DNA of 64,000 nt, taken from assembly GCF_021134715.1 (NCBI RefSeq), contig NC_060026.1, positions 10,159,001-10,223,000 of the forward strand. The letters are read 5' to 3'. The stretch comes from Daphnia pulex. Lineage: Eukaryota; Arthropoda; Branchiopoda; Diplostraca; Daphniidae. The translations under genes were made by a program, and so were the position numbers. Below the pieces are notes generated by a model, which saw nothing but the letters and a program-made list of their open reading frames with translations, did not search any database and was not told where the DNA came from. Of the stretch, positions 1 through 10,483 are shown piece by piece (within the stretch, counting starts at the first letter, position 1; every line of letters starts with the position of its first letter).

Positions 1-48
1 TATATCAAGAATATTCGTCGTACTAGCAAAAATGTTGACTCTTTTTAG

Positions 49-1232
49 ATCTTGGATGGGTAAACCGCTCGTGTGTCAACGATCAAGCTGTCAAGGGAAG
101 GATTCAAGACTTGCTGACGAGCCGCTCAATACATGCTGACCATCAAGTGGAATGGCTGGCAAGATCCATCCAGTGTATTGACCTCACTACACTAGCTGGT
201 ATTAAATTATGGCCTATGTATGTATGTGGTTATTGGTATTTCAACTTTGATTATTTCATGCAGGTGATGATTGCCCTTCAAATGTGGCAAGACTTTGTTC
301 TAAGGCTGCCTATCCGTTGAGTGATAGTATTGCCAGTGCGCTTCACATTGGTAATGGACTGCTAACAACTGGAGCAGTTTGTGTGTATCCTGCTAGAGTA
401 GCTGATGCTTGTCTAGGACTAGAAAGGCTGGGAGCAAATATCCCAGTTGCCTCTGTTGCAACAGGATTCCCCACAGGACAAACATCTCTGAAAATTCGAT
501 TGGCAGAGATCGAGTTTGCTGTTCAGAGTGGTGCCAAGGAAATTGATATTGTCATCAACCGAGAACTAGCTTTAGCTCAAAACTGGAAAGGTATATTGTT
601 AGTATAAATTATCAATATGTAAATATATTTTAAAGATTTCAAAGATTAATACTATTTTTTGCTGGATTAGAGTTGTACAATGAGCTTGTTCAGATGAGAA
701 AGGCATGTGGTGAATCCCACATGAAATCCATTTTGGCTGTGGGAGAATTGTGCAATTTAACCAATATCTATAGAGCTTCCCTTGTGGCCATGATGGCTGG
801 TTCAGACTTTATCAAAACTTCCACTGGTATGGTTTATTTTCGATATATTACTAAACAGAATTATATCGTCAATTTGTTTAGGGAAAGAGACTGTGAATGC
901 AACACTGCCCATTGGTCTGGTCATGTGCCGCGCCATTCGAGCTTATAACAGAAAGACGGGCTTCAAAGTATTTTATATTAACAAGCTTATCTTTAATGTT
1001 AATACATTTTTTACTGGTTATGAAGGTAGGATTCAAGCCTGCAGGCGGTATTCGAACTTCCAAGGATGTGCTTCAGTGGATGACGCTTATGAAAGAAGAA
1101 CTGGGTGATGATTACTTAACACCTGAGCTGTTCCGCATAGGAGCATCGGCTCTGCTTAACGACATTGAGCGCAACCTGACCAACCACTTTACAGGCGGTT
1201 ATTTTCTGGCGGAAGAAATGCCCATGGCTTGA
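49..1232 (+). CDS. DERA: Deoxyribose-phosphate aldolase, 5' end missing
   Basis: Coding exons are 49-198, 264-590, 671-826, 882-967 and 1026-1232, all with GT-AG introns of 55-80 bp and matching phases. The N-terminal exon or exons lie before the window. The product is the class I aldolase that splits 2-deoxyribose-5-phosphate into glyceraldehyde-3-phosphate and acetaldehyde in cytosolic deoxynucleoside catabolism. Visible family landmarks are CIDLTTLAGDD near the start, VASVATGFPTGQT, AKEIDIVINRELAL, the Schiff-base lysine in SDFIKTSTGKET across the third junction, VGFKPAGGIRT, and the C-terminal ELFRIGASALLNDIER, ending in TGA. The arrangement is the long eukaryotic form rather than the short bacterial one. 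The gene converges tail-to-tail with the secreted-protein gene that follows. Nothing is broken within the visible part. Confidence 0.95.
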
Positions 1233-1513
1233 GAGACAATTGGACGCACACATTCCCATATGCTACGCTCTGTTTAAAACCCAGAATCTCTGTAGTTATT
1301 TGTTATTGAGCTTAGAATAATACATTATATAGGATCCACGGGGAGGAAACAAATTATATTGATTTTGAAGACCACATTTATTAAATAATTGATTCGAAAT
1401 TTCAAATAAATACGGGATAACAAGGTTAATGAGTGAACTAGTATCAACATGCGTCAAATGCGAATGTTGGAAAGACGAAAATGTGAAATTAATGTAATGC
1501 AATCATTAGATTT

Positions 1514-1929
1514 CTAGCCACTGTACTGGACACCAGCACGGTGGCGGACTCCCCATTTGAAATTGGCTTTAGGATCGGTTTTGACAAAGGTGTAGACAGG
1601 TCCAACATGCCCTTTGTAGCCTTTGCCTCCTGCAGAAGGTGATAGAAACTTGTCGTCACGAGTGACACGCACATTTTGGGGTGCTACAAAGAATTTCATA
1701 ACACTAATGACCAAATATTTAACTCGATATATTTAAGGGAATTTATACCTTCCATCTGTCCATTGCTTACGACAAGACGAGGATTCTCTGCGGGATAGGC
1801 ATCGGCCAAAACGACGACAGCAAGCATAACCAGGGCAACCTGAGTTAAAGACAAAAGAAAGTTTAAAAAATGGTTGCACATCAAGACTAAAAAGCTGTCG
1901 AAATGTTTTACAATTTTGATGTACGACAT
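1514..1929 (-). CDS. Small secreted cuticle-like protein, paralogue 1
   Basis: Three coding exons, 1912-1929, 1749-1839 and 1514-1683, encode 92 residues. Exon 1 has only 18 nt (MSYIKI) and exon 2 supplies the hydrophobic core VALVMLAVVVLADA of a signal peptide, with cleavage likely after ADA. The mature protein of about 72 residues ends in a conserved block with GHVGPVYTFVKTDPKANFKW and GVRH. This block is shared almost unchanged with the neighbour at 3.4-3.8 kb. There are no cysteines and no known enzymatic motif. The composition (Gly, Lys, aromatic) and secretion suggest an arthropod cuticle or extracellular-matrix component, but that role is inferred and the family is not identified with certainty. 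Splice phases match exactly between the two paralogues, so they arose by tandem duplication. Confidence 0.85.
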
Positions 1930-1957
1930 TCTTGGTAGCTGGCTGGAACGAGTGTGC

Positions 1958-1988
1958 TGAAAAACAATTGACAACCGAAGTTTTTATA
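1958..1988 (-). promoter_or_regulatory. TATA box and initiator of secreted-protein gene 1
   Basis: On the minus strand TATAAAAA occupies 1988-1981. An initiator-like TTCAGCA lies about 30 nt downstream (near 1958), followed by the start codon at 1929. The spacing fits a focused arthropod core promoter with a 5'UTR of about 30 nt. Confidence 0.6.
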
Positions 1989-2895
1989 GGAAGCCGTCGT
2001 CGTTATGGAATCAGCGTAGCAGGGAAGTTGTCCCACATTTTTCTTATAGGTAACGAGTGGTGGGGCGGGTGGTTCACGTTTCTGCAGAGACACGCGACGT
2101 CGTGAGTGGAGGAAATAATAATGGCTAGCGGCGTCATTGCACTTTGAAAACTTCCTCCTCCTTGCTGTTTGCGTGAAGAACCGATTACCGATGGCTTTAT
2201 TTCTGAGTCATCGACTCCACCGACTCAATCATCCAAGGGATCACGCGCTCACTCAATAATATACCGCTTGCGGTCAAAAGCCAATTGAAACGGTCCCGAC
2301 TACTGTAGGTCAAGCAAGGCGTCGAGTTTATTTCAATTATCTCGGTAGCTAGATATCTGAACAAAATTCAGAATTTTGGGAATTCTTTCTTATCTTCTTT
2401 TAATAATGGTTCATTATTTAATTTCTTTGTTCTCTCTGTTTTTGTTCTTTTCATGACTGTAACCAGGTTGATGAAAAAACGTGAAGGTCAGTGCTCATTT
2501 TTATCCTGAAATTGCATTGTTTTCGACGAAGACCATATGCACACGCAAAAATAACGATTCGCGATTTTTTTTTTTTTTTTTTTCTGAACTGGGAAGCTAT
2601 AAGAAGTTAAGAACACACCCGTTAGGAATTCGGGATATTTCGCATGAAACATATAAACACCGCAAAAAAATAGTACCCTCCTGGCGTCCAAACATTGATT
2701 CTTACCGTAATAAGTACCGTTTACCTATGTTTTTTGCACTTTTTTTGGCAACTGTTTTTTCCGCAGCTCATTGAACTTTTAACTTTGGTTTTTCTTGTTT
2801 TAGTTTTACGAAATAAAAAGCCGACATTTTATTATGATGACCATTTCCGTCACGCTCGACATCCTTTTTCGGTTTGGCAGTGACCAAAAAAAAAT

Positions 2896-3047
2896 GCTCA
2901 AGTAGGAATTCTTATTTTTAACTTGCTAAAGTTGCTCAAACAGGAATATTCGTTTTTAATTTACTAAAATTGTTCAAATAAGAATTCTTATTATTAATTT
3001 GTTAAAATTTCTCAAATAGGTATATTTTATTTTTAACTAAGTTTTTC
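2896..3047. repeat. 38-bp degenerate tandem repeat, four units
   Basis: Units begin at 2896, 2934, 2972 and 3010, exactly 38 bp apart, each starting G(C/T)TCAAxTAGGAAT followed by a T-rich core and TTxxTAAAxTT. The units differ by several substitutions, so the array is old. The rest of 2100-3390 is AT-rich spacer with a poly-T run near 2566; no gene is seen there. Confidence 0.75.
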
Positions 3048-3394
3048 TTACTCAAACTCTTGAACTTCTGCTACAAGTTATGCGCTTGTATTTTTAAATT
3101 ATAATTCTTTGTCTAGTGATTACCGAAGTTGAAGTTTTATTTCAGATGTTATGGAGATAAATTTAGAAATGTATTCCGATCGCAAAAGATGTCTATCGAT
3201 AACCAGGGTAAGTTAACGACAGGCATATTGAAAAGAAATGGAACAACGATGATGTTTCACGATTCAGACGATGATTCAGAAACGGATGAAAACAGATGAA
3301 ATGAATGTGGGAGCGTGAGATGTGGGTCCGTCAGTTTCTCAAGAGCCAGCTTGAGGGTTTTCTGGGTTAAAGGAATCGGCAAGAAGCATTCCGC

Positions 3395-3835
3395 TTAACC
3401 GGCGTACTGAGATCCAGCGCGGTGACGGACTCCCCACTTGAAGTTAGCCTTGGGGTCGGTCTTGACGAAGGTGTAAACGGGTCCAACGTGTCCCTTTCCG
3501 TAGCTTCCACCACCACTTGCGGCGGCGACGTACTTGTCATCACGGCGAACGCGCACCAATTGAGGGGCTAACCAAATCGTAATCAGATTTTTTAGTTACA
3601 AGTTTTGGGCGATATTGTAGAAATGTAATTTCATTATTACCCTCAACTTCGCCATCATCCAAGATAAAGTATGTGGGAGCGGCACTGACTGCTGCCACCA
3701 GAACAACCAAGAAAGCCCACAGAGCGATCTGCATGCATGCAAGAATAAAAATATATTTAAATACTTTCACAGTTGATTTCAGTAGAATGTTATAATATAA
3801 CTTAGAAAGAGACTTACCATCTTGATAGAAGCCAT
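3395..3835 (-). CDS. Small secreted cuticle-like protein, paralogue 2
   Basis: Exons 3818-3835 (18 nt, MASIKM), 3641-3728 and 3395-3567 encode 92 residues, exactly the length of paralogue 1. Exon 2 carries the signal peptide core IALWAFLVVLVAAVSA. After cleavage comes a short acidic stretch (FILDDGEVEG), then VRVRRDDKYV, a Gly/Ser/Ala segment, and the conserved C-terminal block VGPVYTFVKTDPKANFKW, ending in QYAG. Codon use is more GC-rich in the last exon than in the surrounding spacer, which points to a well-expressed gene. Function is inferred only as extracellular or cuticular. Confidence 0.87.
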
Positions 3836-3894
3836 GTTGTTGTTTATTGTTGGGGAATCGGCGAGTGAATGAATATATCGGACCAAGACTGCCG

Positions 3895-3902
3895 CTTATA
3901 TA
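3895..3902 (-). promoter_or_regulatory. TATA box of secreted-protein gene 2
   Basis: TATATAAG on the minus strand lies about 60 nt upstream of the start codon at 3835. The likely transcription start is near 3870. The position parallels the TATA box of paralogue 1. Confidence 0.55.
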
Positions 3903-5330
3903 CCAAGTTTCCCGGCCTACATTTTCTCCGTGGAAACCTCATTTTCTCTAAACAGCTGGCGCTGGGATCTCGGGCTGAACACGGTGCCCAATCGGGTACA
4001 CCTTACATTACATGCATGGCTGTATACTGCACCCCTCTGGAGCTGTGAAGAACTCATTCGCGCTCATTCGTTGTATATAGTGTAAACCAACTTGATCTTT
4101 TTCCCTATTTCTCAGCCGATCGATTTCTTTCTTTGTTTAACATCTTTTTATTCGTTTTACTTGTGGGATTTTTCACTCTTTGTTGAAAATCGTCCGATGC
4201 GGAACAACATTTTTGGCGACAGTTGCGCGCATTCGTTGTAATCACATTCGAATCGTATAAGGTAAAATAATTGGGGCCACGGAAACCATCGTTGTGCAGG
4301 GCGCCGTCACGAGACGGCAATAATTGCTGGCCGTCTTAGAGGTTCTTGACAGTGCTGCAGAGTTCAGAACTGTAGGGAGAAGTAGACCAGAGCTCAACCT
4401 GCGGGCATCATTCACATCATCTTCTTCCCAGTGGCTGGCTCTTTATAGTTTATTGCTGATATTTTTACGTCTCGTTCTATAAATATACTTCGTACTGTAC
4501 GTAATAGCGTTTTCGTGTCGGTTTTCATCAATTCTTCTTCGGAAACCTGAAAAGAACATATCACGACAATTGATTAATAATAGCGGCACCAGTTTTCTTC
4601 TTCATTTGCTCGAAAATAAATCGACATTAATGTTTTTTCTTTGTGTCGTTTTTGTGGTAAGAGGATTGAATTGAATTTAAACCGATTCAATTGGTTTAAC
4701 GTTTAAAGATCCAGTTAAGCCTATATGCTATACCCTTGTGCTTTCTGGAATATGGGAGAAAGTAGAAAATAAGGAGAAAACGCGGTACGAAAACAGGTGT
4801 TTTGTGGCTAGTCCCATTTTGATTTGAAATTGTTGTCTAATTTATCACACATGCCTGACTTAACTTTTCCTCGGCTCGTTAAGTCTTTCACTGTGTATAA
4901 TTTTTGTATCCTCGATCTGCATGGATGGGCAACCTAAAAAGTCGTGTTCATCGAAATCGCTGCAAAAATAGATGACCTTTAATCGAATCATAATCGAATG
5001 GACTCGATACAGTAGTTTTCTGGTTTAGTCTGTCGGATTATATATCAATGCTCCACTCGATACTAAAAAGTAGAAAACTAAGCAAAGATAACATTTCTGA
5101 ATTCTGATGTTAATAATAAAAAAAATCAGAATTTTTTTTTTTTTTTTTTAATTTGAAATGAATAAAACTTGCATCTTGTTGGCATTTTGATCAATCTGGC
5201 AACACTGATTGGCTTCTGCTGTTGGCGGTAAAGTCCCGTGCACAAGAACAACGAGAACAGCAAACTCATTTTTATTATTGTAATTATCTCTCGTTTTATT
5301 TTACTGGGAAAAAGGAAATCGTAGCACAAA
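3903..5330. other. Spacer without recognisable gene
   Basis: AT-rich intergenic DNA between the secreted-protein gene and CHAF1B, with a poly-T run near 5131-5149. Short open frames here have no family signature and no splice support. The last 100 bases probably contain the CHAF1B promoter and 5'UTR, but no TATA box is evident. Confidence 0.6.
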
Positions 5331-7171
5331 ATGAAATGCGCTATTCCTGAAATATCTTGGCACAACCGTGATCCAGTATTAAGTATCGACTTGCAGCCAC
5401 AATCTAGTGATGGCCTTCTCAGATTAGCAACGGGAGGGACTGATTCTCACGTTTTGGCAAGTTTCTCGTTGTGTCTTGCTTTTATTTCACAATTGGATTC
5501 CAATCTTATTTTATTTTGTTCTTATTAGATGTGGAGTGTAACTGTTGGAGAAAATGGAGCAGGTTCCGTGGAATTCCTTTCTGATTTAGCAAGACATTCA
5601 AAATCTGTCAATGCAGTCCGATTCTCACCAAATGGAGATATGCTAGCTTCTGGTGATGATGGTATTGTTCATCTTTTAAGAAGCTATATTTCATGAATTT
5701 AACGTTGAATTAATGTTGAATGTTTCAAATTCATAGAGGCTGTTATTATGCTTTGGATGCTGAAACCTAAGTCAGACATTCCTGATTTGTTTGCCAATAA
5801 AGATTCAGAAGCTGAGAATAAAGAAAACTGGACTGTTCTAAAAGTTCTTAGGGGACATATGGATGACGTGTATGATATTTGCTGGTCTCCTGATTGCTCA
5901 CAGATTTTGTCAGGATCTGTGGATAACACAGCCATTTTGTGGGATGTCATCAAAGGTATGAATAATCAATCTATAAAGTGATATTAATTAATCAAAACAC
6001 TGTTAATTTCTACTTTTTAAGGGAAATCAATCCAACTACTCTCAGGACAGAAGGGATTTGTTCAAGGTGTAACGTGGGATCCAAAGAACAAGTTTGTTGC
6101 AACATTAAGCAGTGACAGGAGTTGTAGAGTTTACTCACTTCAGACAAACAAATTAGTTCAAAAACAAAGTTCGGTATTTCATTTTATTCTTCAACTTATT
6201 CCATTTCGAAAAAGCTATTTTGTGTAACTGGAATTTGACTATTCTTACAGATGCAATTAAAAAATGCCGATGGTGAAGAAAAGCCTTACAAACTTTTTCA
6301 CGATGATACCCTCAAGACATTCTGTCGTCGCTTGAATTTTTCGCCTGATGGTAGGATTCTCTTTGCCCCTTGTGGCCTTTTGGAACTTGAAGGTGTTACC
6401 ACTACTGATGAGAGCGAATCCACCAAGAAAGAGAAAAAAATCCACACCACTTACGCTTTTGTTCGCTATGATAATTTTTCGAAGCCAGTTGTATATTATC
6501 CATCAGAAGATGGCTTTACGGTTGCTGTTCGCTGTTGTCCGATCCTGTTCGAATTGCGACCTGGCCAGCCATCTGTACACGACATTCCTTACAGAATGAT
6601 TTTCGCTATTGCAACAGAGAGCTCCATCCTGCTCTATGATACCCAGCAAAAGGCACCTTTTGCACGAATTAGTCGTATACATTACACCCGCCTTACCGAC
6701 GTGGCCTGGTATTTAGTCTATATTGACACTTTTCTTGCATAAATTTTTTTACATTTTCCACGTTTCTCTGTCAGGTCTAGCAATGGACGGATCATAGTCG
6801 TTTCGTCTACGGATGGCTACTGCTCGATTGTAACGTTCAGTGATGGCGAGCTTGGAAAACCTTATGAGAATGTGAAATGTGTGGAGGAAGCCGTCTCGCC
6901 AAATTTACCTTCCAGTTTCCAAACATTACTACAGGGGGAAATATTCCAGGAAAATGTTCAGCCGGTAATCGACATGGCCGATGACGAAGATTTCCACCTG
7001 GCCTACGAAGACACCGAAATGACCCTGGACACTCCTGCTGCACCTTGTCCTCCTACCAACAACAAGTTGAATTCCGAATGCTCGACCGCCCTGAAAAGTC
7101 CGAAATGCGCCAACGTTCGCAGCAGTCCGAGACGTGTTAAATTAATCACGCTTTCCAGTCCCAAGAAATAA
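5331..7171 (+). CDS. CHAF1B: Chromatin assembly factor 1 subunit B (p60), WD40
   Basis: Six exons, 5331-5456, 5529-5661, 5737-5955, 6022-6173, 6251-6708 and 6775-7171, join into 495 codons including the stop. The protein is the WD40 p60 subunit of CAF-1, the nuclear chaperone that deposits H3-H4 behind replication forks and in repair. The N terminus [20 protein letters not shown] is typical of the family. WD repeats include [40 protein letters not shown] with [10 protein letters not shown], and [39 protein letters not shown] and [13 protein letters not shown] are further family landmarks. The propeller ends near [12 protein letters not shown], followed by a shorter Ser/Pro-rich tail ending [16 protein letters not shown]. 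Intron 1 uses a GC donor (GCAAGT), which retains the residues expected before MWSV. The start is the first ATG, 3 nt after ACAAA. Confidence 0.95.
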
Positions 7172-7717
7172 CCCTACTCTGTAGATGTTTTATTTCGTAT
7201 GTACGAATCCTCCCCCAAACAAACCCCTTTTTACCTAAAGTTGAGCCTTATGTTTGTGTTCAAGTTCGAATATAACTTGCATTAAAAAGATACGCAGATG
7301 AACAACCGGGAATTTGTTTAATAACCGCGTTTATTATTATCCATATTTACACACATATTACGAGGATTGATCATCAATCGGTCAAGCTTAATTAATCAAC
7401 AGATATGATGTGGTTTTTCTTAACTTTTCATAAAATAATAATCCATAACTTTTTTTTTTAATGGCGCGTTAATATCACTACTGACCCTGGGTTGTGGATT
7501 ACAGATTTGCTATTAAGTTCCTGGAAAAATGAGAAATTATTTTCTAGTATAGAGGATCTATTGTCTTAATAGAAAATGTATTATAATGCAATAAGGGGTA
7601 CAAATCTATCCTTAAGTTTAATCCAGAATGGGGTGGGGTGCATTAATGTCTGAATTCTGAAATCATTTGTCCCAAGGTCTTTCATTGAATCATTCGATAT
7701 GCACGTGTTGGAAATTG
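7172..7717. other. CHAF1B 3' region and spacer
   Basis: Contains an ATTAAA-type polyadenylation hexamer near 7280, about 110 bp after the CHAF1B stop, then AT-rich spacer up to the next promoter. No other gene is seen. Confidence 0.5.
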
Positions 7718-7754
7718 TATAAAACGCCCCCATCCAGACCTTCTAGACATCAGT
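7718..7754 (+). promoter_or_regulatory. TATA box and TCAGT initiator of the YGMAP gene
   Basis: TATAAAA at 7718-7724 is followed by an arthropod-type initiator TCAGT at 7750-7754, about 30 bp downstream. A 5'UTR intron fits between a GT donor at 7837 and an AG acceptor at 7955-7956, just before the ATG at 7967. Confidence 0.7.
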
Positions 7755-7966
7755 CTTCGCCCACTCTTCATTCTTGCTAGTCATCTTTAGTAGCTCCCGA
7801 TTTTATTTTATTTGAATTAATTTCATTGTTGGACAGGTAATTTTTTTTAAATAATTTTCTTTGTATGTTCTTATAATTTGGTTTGTATGTTGTTCTTGTA
7901 GCATTGTTTTCTCGAAAGGATAATAATATTTTCTGTTTGCTCTTTTCATCACGTAGGACTACCAAA

Positions 7967-10105
7967 ATGCTTTCCGTAGGAATTTTGCTGATATGCTTAT
8001 GGACTTCTGCCATAGCTGGAAACTCGTCCAGCGCTTTAAATGCTACCGGTTCTAACGCTTCCGCCATATCCACCAGTCAGCTACCCTTTGGAATCAACAT
8101 GTCTGATTTACCCAAATCCATGCGTAATATCAGTTATCACACCATTCAAACCATCCTAGCGTCGCATCCAAAGGTATTGCATTTGAATTTTGTTTGTGAT
8201 TCTCACAATGGTTAAAGCTAACAACAATGTTCTCCGGTTGTTTAGATGAGAATTCCCAATGTGGGAGCCAAGCACAACAAAACAGTTATTGTGGCCAATG
8301 CGACCGATGCGAGCAAGACGGCCAGTGACGTAACGCTCCCGACTACTTTACGCAATCTGACACAGCACATCAAAAATGGCGGTCATCGTTCCAGCTCTAG
8401 TCGACTTCTGGATCGATTGGCATCGAAAGTCTCTCTGGTTAGCTTGACCTCATCTAAGGTTAGCGACGTGTCGAATAAAACGTCACCGCTGAGAAACGAA
8501 CGCGCCTCTATCAATGCCACGTTGATTGAACTGAAGAACGCCACTGATCGGATCAACAATAAGACTATTGAGAAGCGTTCCGCCGACAACACTTCTATGA
8601 CGGACAGGGCTTCGTCTTTTTTCCAGACTCTACCCGGCATGCTGGCCAATACCACATCTAACGTCACTTCCTGGGCAAGGAGGCTGTTTAGAGTCGACAG
8701 CGAATCTTCAAGGAACGCGGCTACGAAGAAAGTTACTCGAGACACAGCTGCTGCTGAACTGGAACTGGTCAAGGCGCTGGTCAACACTTCCGCACTCAAC
8801 TCTACTTCAACGGAAAAATTGGGCTCTACTGTAGCTGCCAAAAAAGACAACTCATCTCTAGCAACCATCATCGAGCGTGCTGTTGGGAACCTGACTGCTG
8901 ACATCCCAGCAGTAAAGGAAAGCAATTCATCGGCTGTTAATTCTAGCAAGTCAGGAATTAAGGGCGGTGCCGGATCACAAGTTGTGGAAGTTCCTCTTAA
9001 GAGACAAAATGACAGCACTGTTGAGGGTGAACACAAGGTCGCTAAACTGACTGAGGAAATTCCTGAGAAAACTGCAAATTCTTCTTTGATCGCGAAATCC
9101 TCAGCTTCGCCCGACAATCGTACCAAACGTCATTTGAATGGTGGGAGGGGAAGCTACAACGTTATTCCTTCTCGGCCGTCTCCTGGCCGAGTTCCAGTAT
9201 ACGGAAGGCCTCCAGCTGCTGCTTCTCAAACTTATGGAATGGTTCCTCCTACAGCTTACGGAATGACTCCAGCTTCCCCAGCTACAACTACTCCAGCTGT
9301 CCCAGTCTATGTTTATAACACTCCGGCATCTTATGCTCCTCCTGCTACCTCTGCTCCAGCCTATGGAATTGCTCCTGCTTCCCCGACCTATACTACACCA
9401 GCACCTGCAGCTCCCGCTTATGGAATGGCCCCTGCTGCTCCCGTTCCTGCTGCTGCTTATGGAATGGCCCCTGCTACTCCTGCCCCGGCTCCTGCTTATG
9501 GAATGGCTCCTGCTGCTCCCGTTCCTGCTCCCGCTTATGGAATGGCGCCTGCTGCTCCCGCTCCTGCTTATGGAATGGCTCCTGCTACTCCTGCCTCTGC
9601 TCCCGCTTATGGAATGGCGCCTGCTGCTCCTGCTCCTGCTTATGGAATGGCCCCTGCTGCTCCCGCTCCTACTTATGGAATGGCTCCTGCTGCTCCAGCT
9701 CCTGCTTATGGAATGGCCTCTGCTACCCCTGCCCCTGCTCCCTCTTATGGAATGGCTCCTGCTTCTCCCGCTCCTGGTGCTGTTTATGGAATGGCTCCTA
9801 CTCCCGCTCCTGCTCCCTCTTATGGAATGGCCCCTGTTGCTCCTGCCCCTGCTCCTGCTCCCGTTTATGGAATGGCTCCAGGAGCACCGATCTATGCTAC
9901 ACCGGCACCGGTTGCGGCTCCTGCTTATGATCAGACCACAGAGTCATACTACACTGCTCCCGCCCCGTTGTACACAACTAATATTCCGCCCAACTTACAG
10001 CCTACTCCGAGCCCTTATGGAGCTTTGCCTCTCCCTATTTATCCTGCCCAACCTTACGGTTCTATGCCGTCTCCCCCATCGCCTACTGCGTCCCCGTGGT
10101 ATTAA
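7967..10105 (+). CDS. Secreted glycoprotein with YGMAPAAPAPA-repeat tail
   Basis: Two coding exons, 7967-8173 and 8246-10105, encode 688 residues. Residues 1-19 are a signal peptide (MLSVGILLICLWTSAIAG). Residues 20-360 are hydrophilic, Ser/Thr/Asn-rich, and carry more than twenty N-x-S/T sequons, so heavy N-glycosylation in the secretory pathway is expected. A dibasic or furin-like RTKR site lies near residue 361. The C-terminal half, about 397-614, is a Pro/Ala array built on YGMAPA plus variable (AP)n linkers. The last 70 residues (YTTNIPPNLQPTP to PSPTASPWY) are non-repetitive Pro/Tyr-rich. There are no enzyme motifs. The layout resembles extracellular structural or mucin-like proteins; a matrix, cuticle or adhesive role is inference. 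A truncated copy of its 3' end lies at 14.6 kb. Long open frames in other registers through the repeats are artefacts of composition. Confidence 0.88.
9231..9880 (+). repeat. YGMAP-coding minisatellite inside the gene
   Basis: About 16 irregular units, each starting TATGGAATGG followed by C/T-rich GCNCCN codons. Unit lengths vary by multiples of three, mostly 36-54 nt, so frame is kept. The region is prone to replication slippage and length polymorphism. Confidence 0.85.
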
Positions 10106-10483
10106 GTTAATTATGCGTGCGTCAGCTAGATTATTTCCCAATCGATTCTGACTTTGATTGTACAGTTTTACGAATCTTCTTTTATTTTCATTACCATAAT
10201 GTACTAGCTAATATGTACTAATATGTTGGCAAGGTTGGATTTTACTTACTGATTATTACTTGATAGAGAATGGTGTTCATGCTAAGATATTGTTCCAGAA
10301 ATGGAGATCCGGGTTTAAATGTAATACAAGATTTTTCCGAAATTCTGAATACGTACATTTGAGTCATTTTTAATTAGGTAAACGGAACAAAGCATTTATG
10401 CATTTTTGATTTTTCCGAAGTACAGAATATCTTTCAAATGGGATTTAAAAATGAAGAAGGTAATAATCAAAATTCAAATTTAA

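Noticed and set aside
2566..2583. Poly-T run as a possible retrocopy tail
   Set aside because: No adjoining coding sequence or target duplication was found; poly-A/T runs are common throughout the window.
8383..9126. 247-codon antisense open frame
   Set aside because: It lies opposite the glycoprotein exon, has no family features and reflects low stop density in the complement of Ser/Asn-rich codons.
9309..10151. 280-codon Leu/Met-rich open frame on the plus strand
   Set aside because: It is the shifted reading of the GCNCCN minisatellite of the YGMAP gene; repeats open several frames at once and the signal-peptide-bearing frame is the real one.
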